This document shows, in pieces, positions 44,888 to 52,523 of a DNA stretch of 64,000 bases. The stretch comes from Thermus brockianus. Its GTDB lineage: Bacteria; Deinococcota; Deinococci; Deinococcales; Thermaceae. The first letter of the stretch is position 1; every line of letters starts with the position of its first letter. The stretch spans positions 31,265-95,264 of the forward strand of contig NZ_JAKEDV010000008.1 in NCBI RefSeq assembly GCF_021462505.1. The letters run 5' to 3'. Below the pieces are notes generated by a model that saw only the letters and a list, made by a program, of their open reading frames with translations, was not told where the DNA came from and did no database searches. The position numbers were made by a program, and so were the translations under genes.

Positions 44888-45640
44888 CTACCGGTCCTCC
44901 GTCAGGGAAACGTCAAGCCCTTGGCGTAAGCGCGCCAGGTAGGCCAGGGAAGCCCGGGGATCCCCCCGCACCTCCAGAACCAGGGGAAGGCTAAGGTAGG
45001 GAGGGAGCCAGCGGGCATGGTCCAAAACCCCCTGCCCGAGGTTCCAGTGGCGGTCGTAGACCCCGTCGGTGTCGTTGAGGTGCAGGTGCTCTGGTCCGAG
45101 GGCAAGCCAGGGCTCGGGCTTTGGGGTGGCGCTGAACACCCGGGCATGGGCGGCGTCAAAGCAGAAGCCCAGGGCTTCTGGGTAGGCGGCGAGAAGGGGT
45201 TGCAAGGCCTCGGGGCTGGGCTCGTGGGTGTTTTCCAGGAGAAGGCGGATGCCCAAGGCTTGCGCCCTCCGTACCACCGCCCTGAGCTTTTCCGCCAGGC
45301 GCTCCGCCCGGGCCTGGGCCTCCTCGGGGGTCCGGCCATGGGGAATGCCCGAGTGGAAGACCGTCCGGTCTGCGCCCAGTTCTGCCGCTCGTTCCAGGCC
45401 GAAGAGGAGGCGCCTTAGGGTGAGGGCCCGCACCTCGGGGTCGGGGGAGAGGAGGTCCAGGTTCCAGAAGGGAAGGTGGGCGGAAACGGGTTCCTTTAGC
45501 TCCTGGGCCAGGCGGTGGAAAAGGGCGTCGTCTTCCAGGTGCTCTGGGTCCAGGTAGACCTCGAGGCCCACCCCGAGCGCCTCCAGTTGGTTGCGTTGGG
45601 GTAGGACCTGGTCCAGGGGAAGGGCTAGGCGGAGGTCCAT
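44888..45640 (-). CDS. Sugar-phosphate isomerase/epimerase-like TIM barrel
   Basis: A 250-residue AP-endonuclease-2/xylose-isomerase-like barrel. Seen are HLPFWNLDLLSPDPEVRAL, TVFHSGIPHG, LLLENTHEP, LGFCFDAAHARVF, HLHLNDTDGVYDRH and VLEVRGDPR, giving the Glu, His, Asp and Glu metal ligands of the family. First gene of the system 2 operon, so it may act on the imported substrate. The ATG at 45640 is preferred to a GTG at 45649. The true substrate is unknown. Confidence 0.82.
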   Translation of the reverse strand: MDLRLALPLDQVLPQRNQLEALGVGLEVYLDPEHLEDDALFHRLAQELKEPVSAHLPFWNLDLLSPDPEVRALTLRRLLFGLERAAELGADRTVFHSGIPHGRTPEEAQARAERLAEKLRAVVRRAQALGIRLLLENTHEPSPEALQPLLAAYPEALGFCFDAAHARVFSATPKPEPWLALGPEHLHLNDTDGVYDRHWNLGQGVLDHARWLPPYLSLPLVLEVRGDPRASLAYLARLRQGLDVSLTEDR

Positions 45641-45772
45641 GGACCCCACCCTATGCGTTTCCCTTCAGGGGTGTGTCATCAAGCCTTCTGCATTCCCTCG
45701 GGGCTGGGTGGCTTCTCTGCTAACCCTTCCTTTGGCCCCAAGGGGCGGGCTTTCCTTTGGATGGGCGTGCTT

Positions 45773-45778
45773 TATACC
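45773..45778 (+). promoter_or_regulatory. -10 box of a leaderless promoter
   Basis: TATACC lies nine bases before the ATG at 45788, so the message probably starts at or beside the start codon. No good -35 is visible (TTTCCT at 45751 is weak). The preceding 100 bases hold no convincing gene. Confidence 0.4.
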
Positions 45779-45787
45779 CTTGACAAG

Positions 45788-46810
45788 ATGAAGCTCAGGC
45801 ACCACCCTATGGGTATGGACTGCTGCGTGGACCGCAGGAAGGTAGTCCAGGGGTTGTCGGGGCTTGCGCTCGGGGGTTTGAGCCTAGCGCAACGGGGAAA
45901 GAAGCGGATAAAGCTTGCCTTTTGCTCCCAGCTCCTCTGCATCATTCCCTATGAGGTAGCCCAACGTCGGGGCTATTTCGCCGAGGAAGGCCTCGAGGTG
46001 GAGCTCGTCTATGCCCGGGGGGGAGCGCAAGCGCTCCAGTTTTTGGTGGGCAAGGCAGTGGACTACGCCGCCACCAGCCTGGACGCCGCCCTGCAGGCTT
46101 ACCGGCAAGGGGCGCCCATCGTCCGCGTCCTTTCCACGGGGAGGCTTCCCCTTTTTGCCCTGGCCGCCGGGCCTAAGAGCACGGTCCGGAGCGTCCCTGA
46201 CCTTCAGGGCAAGACCGTGGGCATCTCCGCCCTGGGCAACGCGGACCACGTGCTCTTGGTTTACCTCCTGAAGAAGGCTGGGGTGGATCCCAGGCGGGTG
46301 CAGTACGCCACCTTGGGCCCCAACCTGTACGAGGCGCTTCGGGCGGGGCACGTGGAGGTGGGGATGGTTCAGGAACCAGCCCTCACCCTTCTCAAGGAGG
46401 CGGGAGGAAGGGAGATCGTGAACCTCATGGACCTCAAGCAGGCCCAGGCCTACCTGGGCGGGGCTTACGAGTTCATGGGGGTGGCGGTGCGGCGGGAGGA
46501 GCGGGAGGCGCGCCTTGGGGAAATAAAGGCTATGGCGCGCGCCCTGGAAAAGGCTCTCCGCTTTGTCCACGCGGCGGACGCCCGCCTCATCGCCGACACC
46601 CTTCCCAAGGCCTTGATTGCGGGCGGGGACGAGGAGCGGCTTAAGGCCGTTATCCAGCGGTATCGCAAGGACCTTTACCCCACGAGCGTGCGCATTGACC
46701 TCGAGGCCGCCAGGAGGGTAGCGGAAAGCCAGGTGGAGGCGGGGCTCCTACCCCCTTCCTTCAAGGTGGAGAGCCTATTGGACCTAGAGGTGGTCGGTGC
46801 TACGGGTTAA
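45788..46810 (+). CDS. NMT1-type ABC binding protein with Cys pair in the ligand site
   Basis: A 340-residue exported protein with a twin-arginine-like leader (DRRKVVQGLSGLALGGLSLAQ). The fold is NMT1/SsuA-like: IPYEVAQRRGYFAEEGLEVEL, GGAQALQFLVGKAVDYA, PDLQGKTVGISALGNADHVLL, LRAGHVEVGMVQEPALTL. At the start of the mature part, where such proteins hold ligand, is AFCSQLLCIIPYE, a Cys-x4-Cys arrangement unusual for sulfonate or thiamine-precursor binders. Together with the DsrE-like gene downstream this suggests a thiophilic ligand (metal, metalloid or reduced sulfur). The start ATG at 45788 is chosen for its promoter; ATG 45818 is also possible. Confidence 0.75.
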   Translation: MKLRHHPMGMDCCVDRRKVVQGLSGLALGGLSLAQRGKKRIKLAFCSQLLCIIPYEVAQRRGYFAEEGLEVELVYARGGAQALQFLVGKAVDYAATSLDAALQAYRQGAPIVRVLSTGRLPLFALAAGPKSTVRSVPDLQGKTVGISALGNADHVLLVYLLKKAGVDPRRVQYATLGPNLYEALRAGHVEVGMVQEPALTLLKEAGGREIVNLMDLKQAQAYLGGAYEFMGVAVRREEREARLGEIKAMARALEKALRFVHAADARLIADTLPKALIAGGDEERLKAVIQRYRKDLYPTSVRIDLEAARRVAESQVEAGLLPPSFKVESLLDLEVVGATG

Positions 46811-47543
46811 AGGCCTTCGCCTGGGCTATGGCCCCGTCCCCGTCCTGGAGGGGGTGGACCTCGAGGTGGGAAAGGGGGAGTTCGTCAGCCTGGTGGGCCC
46901 CTCGGGGAGCGGTAAGAGCACCCTTCTGCGGGCCATCGCCGGCCTGCTTCGGCCGGAGGCCGGGGAGGTGGAGCGGGACTTTGGCGCGGAGGAACTTGGC
47001 TTCCTCTTCCAGGAGGACGCCCTCTTGCCCTGGCGCACCGCCCGGGAGAACGTGGCCCTGGGGCTGAGGATCCGGGGGCTGGCGAAAGGGAAAGCGTTGG
47101 CCGAGGCGGATGCGTGGCTTTCCCGCCTGGGCCTTGCGGGCCTTGGGGACCGCTTTCCCCACGAGCTTTCTGGAGGGCAGCGGAAACGGGTGGCCCTGGC
47201 CCAGGTCCTGGCCATCAAACCCCGCCTCCTCCTCATGGACGAGCCCTTGGCCAGCTTGGACGCCATTCTCCGGACCCAGGTGACCCGGGACCTCCTCGGC
47301 CTGGTGGAAGCCGAAGGCATCGCCGTGCTCCTGGTCACGCACGATCTGGAGGAGGCCATCGCCCTTTCGGACCGCATCTACCTTCTTTCCAAGGGGCCAA
47401 GGGCACGGATGGTGCGGGAGTACCGCATTCCCTTCCCCCGGCCCCGAGACCCTGTGGGGGTAAGGGCGGAACCCCTGTTCGGCTCCCTTCTGCAGAGGCT
47501 TTGGCGGGATCTGGAGGAGGTTTCCCCATGCGTCGCCTACTAG
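46797..47543 (+). CDS. ABC ATPase, SsuB/TauB type
   Basis: A 248-residue ATPase: Walker A GPSGSGKST, Q-loop FLFQEDALLPWRTARENV, signature ELSGGQRKRVALAQV, Walker B RLLLMDEPLASLD, switch His LVTHDLEEA. The LPW motif after the Q-loop is typical of nitrate/sulfonate/taurine importers. GTG start overlaps the binding-protein gene by 14 bases, and its 3' end overlaps the permease start by 16. Confidence 0.9.
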   Translation: MLRVKGLRLGYGPVPVLEGVDLEVGKGEFVSLVGPSGSGKSTLLRAIAGLLRPEAGEVERDFGAEELGFLFQEDALLPWRTARENVALGLRIRGLAKGKALAEADAWLSRLGLAGLGDRFPHELSGGQRKRVALAQVLAIKPRLLLMDEPLASLDAILRTQVTRDLLGLVEAEGIAVLLVTHDLEEAIALSDRIYLLSKGPRARMVREYRIPFPRPRDPVGVRAEPLFGSLLQRLWRDLEEVSPCVAY

Positions 47544-48276
47544 TGCTCATAGGGCTCCTTCTCTTCTGGGAAGTCCTGGCAGGCCTCGGTTGGGTGAACC
47601 CCCTTTACGCTCCCCCGCCCCACCAGGTGGTCCTCACCCTCCTGGAGCTCTTCCAAACGGGGGAGATCCTCCCCCACCTCCAGGCCACCTTCACCGCCGC
47701 CCTTCTGGGCCTAGGGGGCGGTATCCTCCTCGGGGGCGTCTTGGGCCTGATGGCCGCCTTCAGCCCGTTCTTCTCGGACCTCTTGGAGCCCTTGATGCTC
47801 CTGCTGAACGCCATCCCGCGGGTCATCCTGGCGCCCCTTTTCGTCATTTGGCTGGGGATCGGCCTGGCTTCCAAGGTGGCCCTAAGCCTCATCCTGGTTG
47901 CGGTGCTCATCTTCTTCGCCGTCTATAGCGGCGTGAAGCAGGTGGATCCCCGGCTTTTGGAGCGGGTGCGCACTTTAGTGGGGGAAGGGGTTGGTTGCTG
48001 CGGGAGGTCTACCTGCCCTCCCTTTCGGCCTGGGTCCTGTCTTCCCTGAAGGTGGCGGTGGGCTTTGCCTTCACGGGGGCGGTGGTGGGCGAGTTCGTGG
48101 CCTCGAGCCGGGGTCTTGGCTATCTCCTTTCCTTCGCCCAAAGCACCTACAACGCCCGGCTTTCCCTGGCCCTCATTACCCTCATCGTCCTGTTTGTCCT
48201 TTTTCTCTTTTTCCTTTTCGGCAAGTTGGAGGACAGGCTTCTTCGCTGGAGGCCTAGGAACCAAGGAGGTTTCTAA
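47528..48276 (+). pseudogene. ABC permease, SsuC type, frameshifted
   Basis: The first frame from ATG 47528 encodes five spans up to VKQVDPRLLERVRTL (near 47977), then goes off into VGEGVGCCGRS and stops at 48049. The family continuation LLREVYLPSLSAWVLSSLK, GAVVGEFVASSRGLGYLL is in another frame starting near 47980 and running to the stop at 48276. A single lost base in the G-rich stretch near 47978-47990 accounts for it (expected RTLGGGRGW). The EAA loop normally lies right at the break. With its ATPase and binding protein intact, a sequencing error is possible, but as written the permease is broken. Confidence 0.8.
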
Positions 48277-48335
48277 TGCGCGTAGCCTACGTTTTGGCGA
48301 GTCCTCGGGCGGCGAGCCACAAGCTCGGGCAGATG
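48276..48335 (+). repeat. 60-bp repeat of DsrE-like gene start, copy B
   Basis: Matches 29190-29249 with three mismatches. This copy is the start of an intact gene and is likely the parent or close relative of copy A. Confidence 0.9.
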
Positions 48336-48677
48336 ATCCTGCCCCAACTGGAGGCGGGGGTGCACGGGGCGGAGGTGGTGGGGATCTTCTTCTTTGACGA
48401 CAACACCTTGGTCCTGCAACGGGGGAACCCCATTGGGGAGCGCCTGGCGAAGGTGGCCAAGGAGAAGGGGATCCTCCTCATGATGTGCGACCTTTGCGCC
48501 CTGGAGAGGGGGCTTGCGGAGGGGGAGGCCCGTTGGTGCACGCCCACGGGGGAGGGGCGGAAGGTGCCTGGGGAATGCCGGGTGGCGGCCCACGTGGTGG
48601 AGGGGGTGGAGGTGGGGTGTTTCCCGGACCTCTACCGGGCCCTGGCTGGCCGGGTGGACCAGGTGATCACCCTCTAG
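48276..48677 (+). CDS. DsrE-family protein tied to the NMT1-type importer
   Basis: A 133-residue DsrE/TusD-like protein with VAYVLASPRAASHKLGQMIL, GVHGAEVVGIFFFDDNTLVL, MMCDLCALERGL and CRVAAHVVEGVEVGCFPDL. DsrE-type proteins carry sulfur on Cys; here there is a CxxC (CDLC) and further Cys. The ATG overlaps the permease stop by one base (TAATG). It resembles, from memory, DsrE-related components associated with some ABC importers (Sao type). It may bind or process the imported thiophilic ligand. The exact role is unknown. Confidence 0.75.
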   Translation: MRVAYVLASPRAASHKLGQMILPQLEAGVHGAEVVGIFFFDDNTLVLQRGNPIGERLAKVAKEKGILLMMCDLCALERGLAEGEARWCTPTGEGRKVPGECRVAAHVVEGVEVGCFPDLYRALAGRVDQVITL

Positions 48678-48780
48678 GGGGTTGCGCCGCGAAGGTTACC
48701 CTTCACACGCACATCCCCGGAGGCGATTTTGCTTTGCTAGTCAGGCCCGAAAGGGCGGGGTAGAGCGGTAGACTGGTGCC

Positions 48781-49332
48781 ATGGAGCAAGCCAAGCCACC
48801 CCCTTTCCAGGCCATCCTTTTGCTCCAGCGAGTGGCCTCCCCGCCCAAGGGGCCTGGCCACTTTCCCTCGGTGCAGGTTCTGGACCGCACGTACCGGGTG
48901 CCCGGGAATGGCCTGGCCCCCAAGGCCAGGGCCGGCTTACCCGGGGTACTTCAGGCTTTCCTGCGGCGAAACCCGGGAGGGGGTCCTGTGCCCGTCCTCC
49001 TCTATCCCCGCACGGAGGGGTGTTCCTTGGACCTGGGGAAGACGCTCCTTGCCAAGATCTACACCACGGAGCCTCCCCCCCTAGCGCCAGGACGCTTCAG
49101 GGTGGTGGGGCTCCTCGTGGACCGGGAGGGGCAACGCCTGCGGGTGGAGGTACGGCCCAACCCGGAGAAGGGCACGCTAGGAGAGGCCTTCACCCTCTGC
49201 CTGCGGCTAGCCCCAGGGCTTGCCGATGCCCCTTTGCCTTTAGGGCGGGTCCTGGACCTGCGGGGCCGCCTCGAGGAGGACCTGAGCCTCTTGGTGGAGG
49301 AAGCGCAAGAGGTCCCCGGCGGTTTGCGCTAG
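48781..49332 (+). CDS. Unknown 183-residue protein
   Basis: Starts at ATG 48781 about seven bases after a TAGACT -10 (48769-48774), so it is probably leaderless. No signal peptide or membrane span. Two Leu/Pro/Arg-rich halves: RVASPPKGPGHFPSVQVLDR and VGLLVDREGQRLRVEVRPNP; C-terminal LRGRLEEDLSLLVEEAQE is a likely helix. I do not recognise the family and see no catalytic motif. The region 49333-49472 holds nothing I can assign. Confidence 0.55.
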   Translation: MEQAKPPPFQAILLLQRVASPPKGPGHFPSVQVLDRTYRVPGNGLAPKARAGLPGVLQAFLRRNPGGGPVPVLLYPRTEGCSLDLGKTLLAKIYTTEPPPLAPGRFRVVGLLVDREGQRLRVEVRPNPEKGTLGEAFTLCLRLAPGLADAPLPLGRVLDLRGRLEEDLSLLVEEAQEVPGGLR

Positions 49333-49472
49333 GGGCCCCACCGGTGCCCTTGGGAGCTGGCCAGGGGACATTGCATTAGCCTCAAAGGTGCGCCGTGATC
49401 CCAAGCTCCCACCGCCTAAGCCGAGGTCGTTCCTCTAGAACGAGGTTTGACCAGTAGCCCAAAGTGCCCTCC

Positions 49473-49500
49473 TTGACGCCTTCAAGTGTAAGCATAAGGT
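49473..49500 (+). promoter_or_regulatory. Promoter of the TAXI binding protein
   Basis: TTGACG at 49473-49478, a 16-base spacer and TAAGGT at 49495-49500, about 85 bases before the gene. Confidence 0.35.
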
Positions 49501-49584
49501 GGCCCAATGGAACGCTTTTGGACAAGGAGGGGCTTGTGGTGCGGCTCCTTTCTCAGTAAACTCCCCTCCAACCGGAGGGGTGCC

Positions 49585-50568
49585 ATGAAGCGGTGGCTTT
49601 GGGTTTTGGCCCTTTGGGGAGTAGCCCTTGCGCAAAAGCCCCAGATCGTCATCGGGACGGGCGGTGTGGGCGGGGTCTACTTCTACTACGGGACGGCAGT
49701 GGCGGAGATCCTCAACAAGGCCGGCGTGGTCCAAGCCCAGGCCATGCAGTCCGGCGGGTCCATGGAGAACCTCATGCTCCTCCGGGACCGTACGGACCCT
49801 GCCCGGGGCCTCTACTACTGCGGCACCGTGCTGCCCGATGCGGCTCTCCTGGCCTTCCAAGGGGAGGAGCGTTTCCAAGGAAAGCCCGCGCCCGTACGCA
49901 TCCTTTTCACCATGTACCCCAATTTTTTCCACGTGGTCACCACGGAGGATAGCGGCATCCGCGTCCTGCAAGACCTAAAGGGAAAGCGCGTTTCCACCGA
50001 GGTGGCCGGGGGCATCATTGAATACGAGGCCCGCCTCCTTATGTCTGCGGCCATTTCTGGCTTTGACCCCAAGCTCCACTTTGGCAAGTGGGAGCGGGTA
50101 CGGGTGGCGGAGGCGGCCCCGATGCTCTCCGAGGGGAACCTGGACGCCTTCTTCTGGTCTGGTGGCTTGCCCACGGGGAGCATTCTGGAGCTTGCGGGTA
50201 GCCTCGCCCGGAAGGGGAAGCGCCTCTTCCTCGTTCCCCTGCCCCCGCAGAGCACCCCGGTGCAAGTGCTCAAGCGACGCTTTCCCGGTGTGGTAGACAC
50301 GGGGATTATTCCAAAAAGTGTCTACAACACGCGGTACGATACCCCTACCCTTACCTTCTGGAATCTCTTCGTCTGCCCAGCGAGCCTTCCCGAAGAGGTG
50401 GCCTACGCGATGGTGAGGGCCGTTTTTGAGAACCTCCCTGCCCTGTACGCTGCCGTGGCCCCTGCCCGGGACACCACCCTGGATAACGCTGTCCGCTCCC
50501 GGAATGGCAAGGTGCCCTACCACGAGGGGGCTGTGCGCTACTTCCGGGAAAGGGGGGTGTGGCGCTAG
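49585..50568 (+). CDS. TRAP-type TAXI family substrate-binding protein
   Basis: A 327-residue exported protein with signal (LWVLALWGVALAQ) and the TAXI opening PQIVIGTGGVGGVYFYYGTA, VQAQAMQSGGSMENLMLL, IRVLQDLKGKRVSTEVAGGI and LSEGNLDAFFWSGGLPTGSI. TAXI proteins bind organic acids such as glutamate for fused DctQM-type permeases. None is adjacent, so it is an orphan; the permease may be elsewhere. The ATG at 49585 follows GGAGGGGTG. The 3' end overlaps the converging phosphatase gene by four bases. Confidence 0.88.
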   Translation: MKRWLWVLALWGVALAQKPQIVIGTGGVGGVYFYYGTAVAEILNKAGVVQAQAMQSGGSMENLMLLRDRTDPARGLYYCGTVLPDAALLAFQGEERFQGKPAPVRILFTMYPNFFHVVTTEDSGIRVLQDLKGKRVSTEVAGGIIEYEARLLMSAAISGFDPKLHFGKWERVRVAEAAPMLSEGNLDAFFWSGGLPTGSILELAGSLARKGKRLFLVPLPPQSTPVQVLKRRFPGVVDTGIIPKSVYNTRYDTPTLTFWNLFVCPASLPEEVAYAMVRAVFENLPALYAAVAPARDTTLDNAVRSRNGKVPYHEGAVRYFRERGVWR

Positions 50569-51206
50569 GGCGTCCGGTAGGCCAGCCATAGGGCTTCCAT
50601 GGTGGAGAGGCGGGTTTTGGGGAGGAGTTCGTACGGGGTGAGGTTGTGGAGGCGCAGAAGAGGCTTTTCCCCCAGGTCCAGGATGGAGAGCCCGCAGGGG
50701 TGCACTTCCAGGGGGAGGAGGCCTCTTTGCCCGGTGAGGGCAAAGCTGAGGAGGGCCCGGATCACCCCTCCGTGCGTCACCAGGAGGGCGGTGTCCCAGT
50801 GTCTCTCTAGGAGGCGCTCGTAGGCGGGGAGGACCCGGTTCAAGAAGTCGGAGTACCGTTCCCCGCCCAGGAAGCGCTCGGAGAGGTCCTTGGGATGGAA
50901 CGCTTCCCGGAAGGCCCGCTCTGCGTCTTTTAGGTCTCTAAGCCTACCTGGGCGGATCTCTTGGAAGTCTGGCCAGGCCTCCACGGGGACCGTGCGCCCC
51001 TTAAGGACGAGGGCAAGGGTTTCCTCGGTGCGGGGCAGGCCTGTGTGGACGGCGAGGTCCAAGGGCACCTTCCGAAGGAGTTTCCCTACCGCCTCCGCCT
51101 GCTTTCTCCCCCTCTCGGTCAGCCTCACCCCTTGCGGGGGCACGGGCTTCCCTTGGGGAAAGTAATCCACCTCGCCGTGGCGCAGAAGGAGAAGCCGCCT
51201 CCTCAT
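50565..51206 (-). CDS. Histidine phosphatase family protein
   Basis: A 213-residue phosphoglycerate-mutase-like phosphatase: LLLRHGEVDYF at the start (phospho-His), LPRTEETLALVL, and LLVTHGGVIRALLS for the second His. The target is unknown. It is last in the minus-strand operon, overlapping the DUF6285 gene by four bases, so it may dephosphorylate a product of the pathway. Confidence 0.88.
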   Translation of the reverse strand: MRRRLLLLRHGEVDYFPQGKPVPPQGVRLTERGRKQAEAVGKLLRKVPLDLAVHTGLPRTEETLALVLKGRTVPVEAWPDFQEIRPGRLRDLKDAERAFREAFHPKDLSERFLGGERYSDFLNRVLPAYERLLERHWDTALLVTHGGVIRALLSFALTGQRGLLPLEVHPCGLSILDLGEKPLLRLHNLTPYELLPKTRLSTMEALWLAYRTP

Positions 51207-51553
51207 GGGTAACGCTCCAGGTATTTGGGGTTGGCTACTTTGAGCTTGCGGACCACGTGGGCCTTGAGGTAGGCGAACGTGCCAGGCGGGGCGTGGCCCT
51301 GGCGGATGCGCAGGGCCAGGGAAGTCAGGAGCGCGTCCACCTCCCCTTCCTCGCCCAACAGCTCCGTCAAGGCCCTGCGCTCCTCTGCTTCAAGGTCCTC
51401 CCCTAAGGCCACCTGCCTCCGCGCAATACCCAAGGCGTTTAGGGCCACAAGGGTTTGGAAGCGAAGCCGGGGGTCTGTGAGTGCGGGGAGGACTTCCCGC
51501 TCCAGAAACTCCGCCACCGCCTCCAGCAACTCGTCCAGTGTGGGCCTATCCAT
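51203..51553 (-). CDS. DUF6285 protein, LvaB-like
   Basis: A 116-residue soluble protein: MDRPTLDELLEAVAEFLERE, VLPALTDPRLRFQTLVALNAL and LKVANPKYLERYP, the DUF6285 pattern. In Pseudomonas putida LvaB, a small protein of about this size, works with the kinase LvaA on 4-hydroxyacyl-CoA. Here it follows the LvaA-like kinase (eight-base overlap). The start at ATG 51553 is preferred to one 45 bases upstream. Confidence 0.75.
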   Translation of the reverse strand: MDRPTLDELLEAVAEFLEREVLPALTDPRLRFQTLVALNALGIARRQVALGEDLEAEERRALTELLGEEGEVDALLTSLALRIRQGHAPPGTFAYLKAHVVRKLKVANPKYLERYP

Positions 51554-52523
51554 AGCTTTCCAGAAGGTAAAGGACCTCGTACTCCATCTCCGCCGCAAGT
51601 CTGCCTAGGACGGCGAGCTCCACGCTCCGCTCTTCCCCGTTGAGGTGCCTCCGGGCCTGCTTCAGCGCCCCGAGGCCCCAGCGCACGTTGCCTAGGACCT
51701 CCCACCAGAAGAGCTCTTTTTCCCCAAAGTCCTGGCCGGTGAGGGCGTTGTAGCGTTCCAGGAAGGGCCCCACCTCGCCCACTCCCCCAAGGCGCTTGGC
51801 GTCCTCCCCAAAGCGCCAGGCCCGCACCAGGGGCCAGGCCAGGTCCTCCCGGGGGTCGCCAAGGTGGGCGAACTCCCAGTCCAGGACCGCCACCAGCCCC
51901 TCCTCGTCCACCAGTAGGTTGCCGACGCGGAAGTCCCCGTGAACGAGGACCAAGGGGCGTTCCCGAGGAGGGTGGTCCTGAAGCCAACGTAGGCCCCACT
52001 CCAGGGCGGGGTGGGGCTCCTCGAGGGCGTCCAGGTCCTCGTAGGCCGTTTCCAAGGCGGTGCGCCAAGGGTGGGCTTCGGGGGCCGGGAGGAAGGAGAC
52101 CTTCTCCAAGGGTATGGTGTGGATCTTCGCAAGCTCCTCCGCCATGGCCAAGGGAAGCTGCTCCCGGGCTTTGGCGTACTCCGGCCGCCGCACCACCCGG
52201 GTGCCGATGGACTCCCCCTCCAGGCGGCGCATCAGGAACGCCTCTCGGCCCTCCATGTCGGGAAGATAGGCCAGGGGTTCTGGTACCCGCACCGCGTGCG
52301 CTTGGGCCAGTTTGAGGATGCGGAACTCCGTGGCCAGGCTGAGGGTGCCCCGGTAGATTACTCCCCCCGCTGCCCGCCGCAGGAAGAGGGGGTGGAGCGC
52401 ATCGCCCGTACGGTAGTCTACCGCCCACGCTTCCTTGGAGGCCCCTCCCGGCAGGCGTTGGAGCCGGACCACCTCCCCTGGACCTAGGAGATCCCTTAGC
52501 GTGGCCTCTAGTACTTCCTTCAT
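51546..52523 (-). CDS. APH-family phosphotransferase, LvaA-like hydroxyacyl-CoA kinase
   Basis: A 325-residue kinase with RLPGGASKEAWAVDY near the nucleotide loop, the catalytic LVHGDFRVGNLLVDEEG and the metal motif VLDWEFAHLGDPREDLAW. ACAD10/11-linked kinases of this family (LvaA in Pseudomonas) phosphorylate the 4-hydroxyl of hydroxyacyl-CoA. The order kinase-ACAD-DUF6285 supports that here. The ATG at 52523 overlaps the acyl-CoA dehydrogenase stop by four bases. Confidence 0.82.
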   Translation of the reverse strand: MKEVLEATLRDLLGPGEVVRLQRLPGGASKEAWAVDYRTGDALHPLFLRRAAGGVIYRGTLSLATEFRILKLAQAHAVRVPEPLAYLPDMEGREAFLMRRLEGESIGTRVVRRPEYAKAREQLPLAMAEELAKIHTIPLEKVSFLPAPEAHPWRTALETAYEDLDALEEPHPALEWGLRWLQDHPPRERPLVLVHGDFRVGNLLVDEEGLVAVLDWEFAHLGDPREDLAWPLVRAWRFGEDAKRLGGVGEVGPFLERYNALTGQDFGEKELFWWEVLGNVRWGLGALKQARRHLNGEERSVELAVLGRLAAEMEYEVLYLLESYG

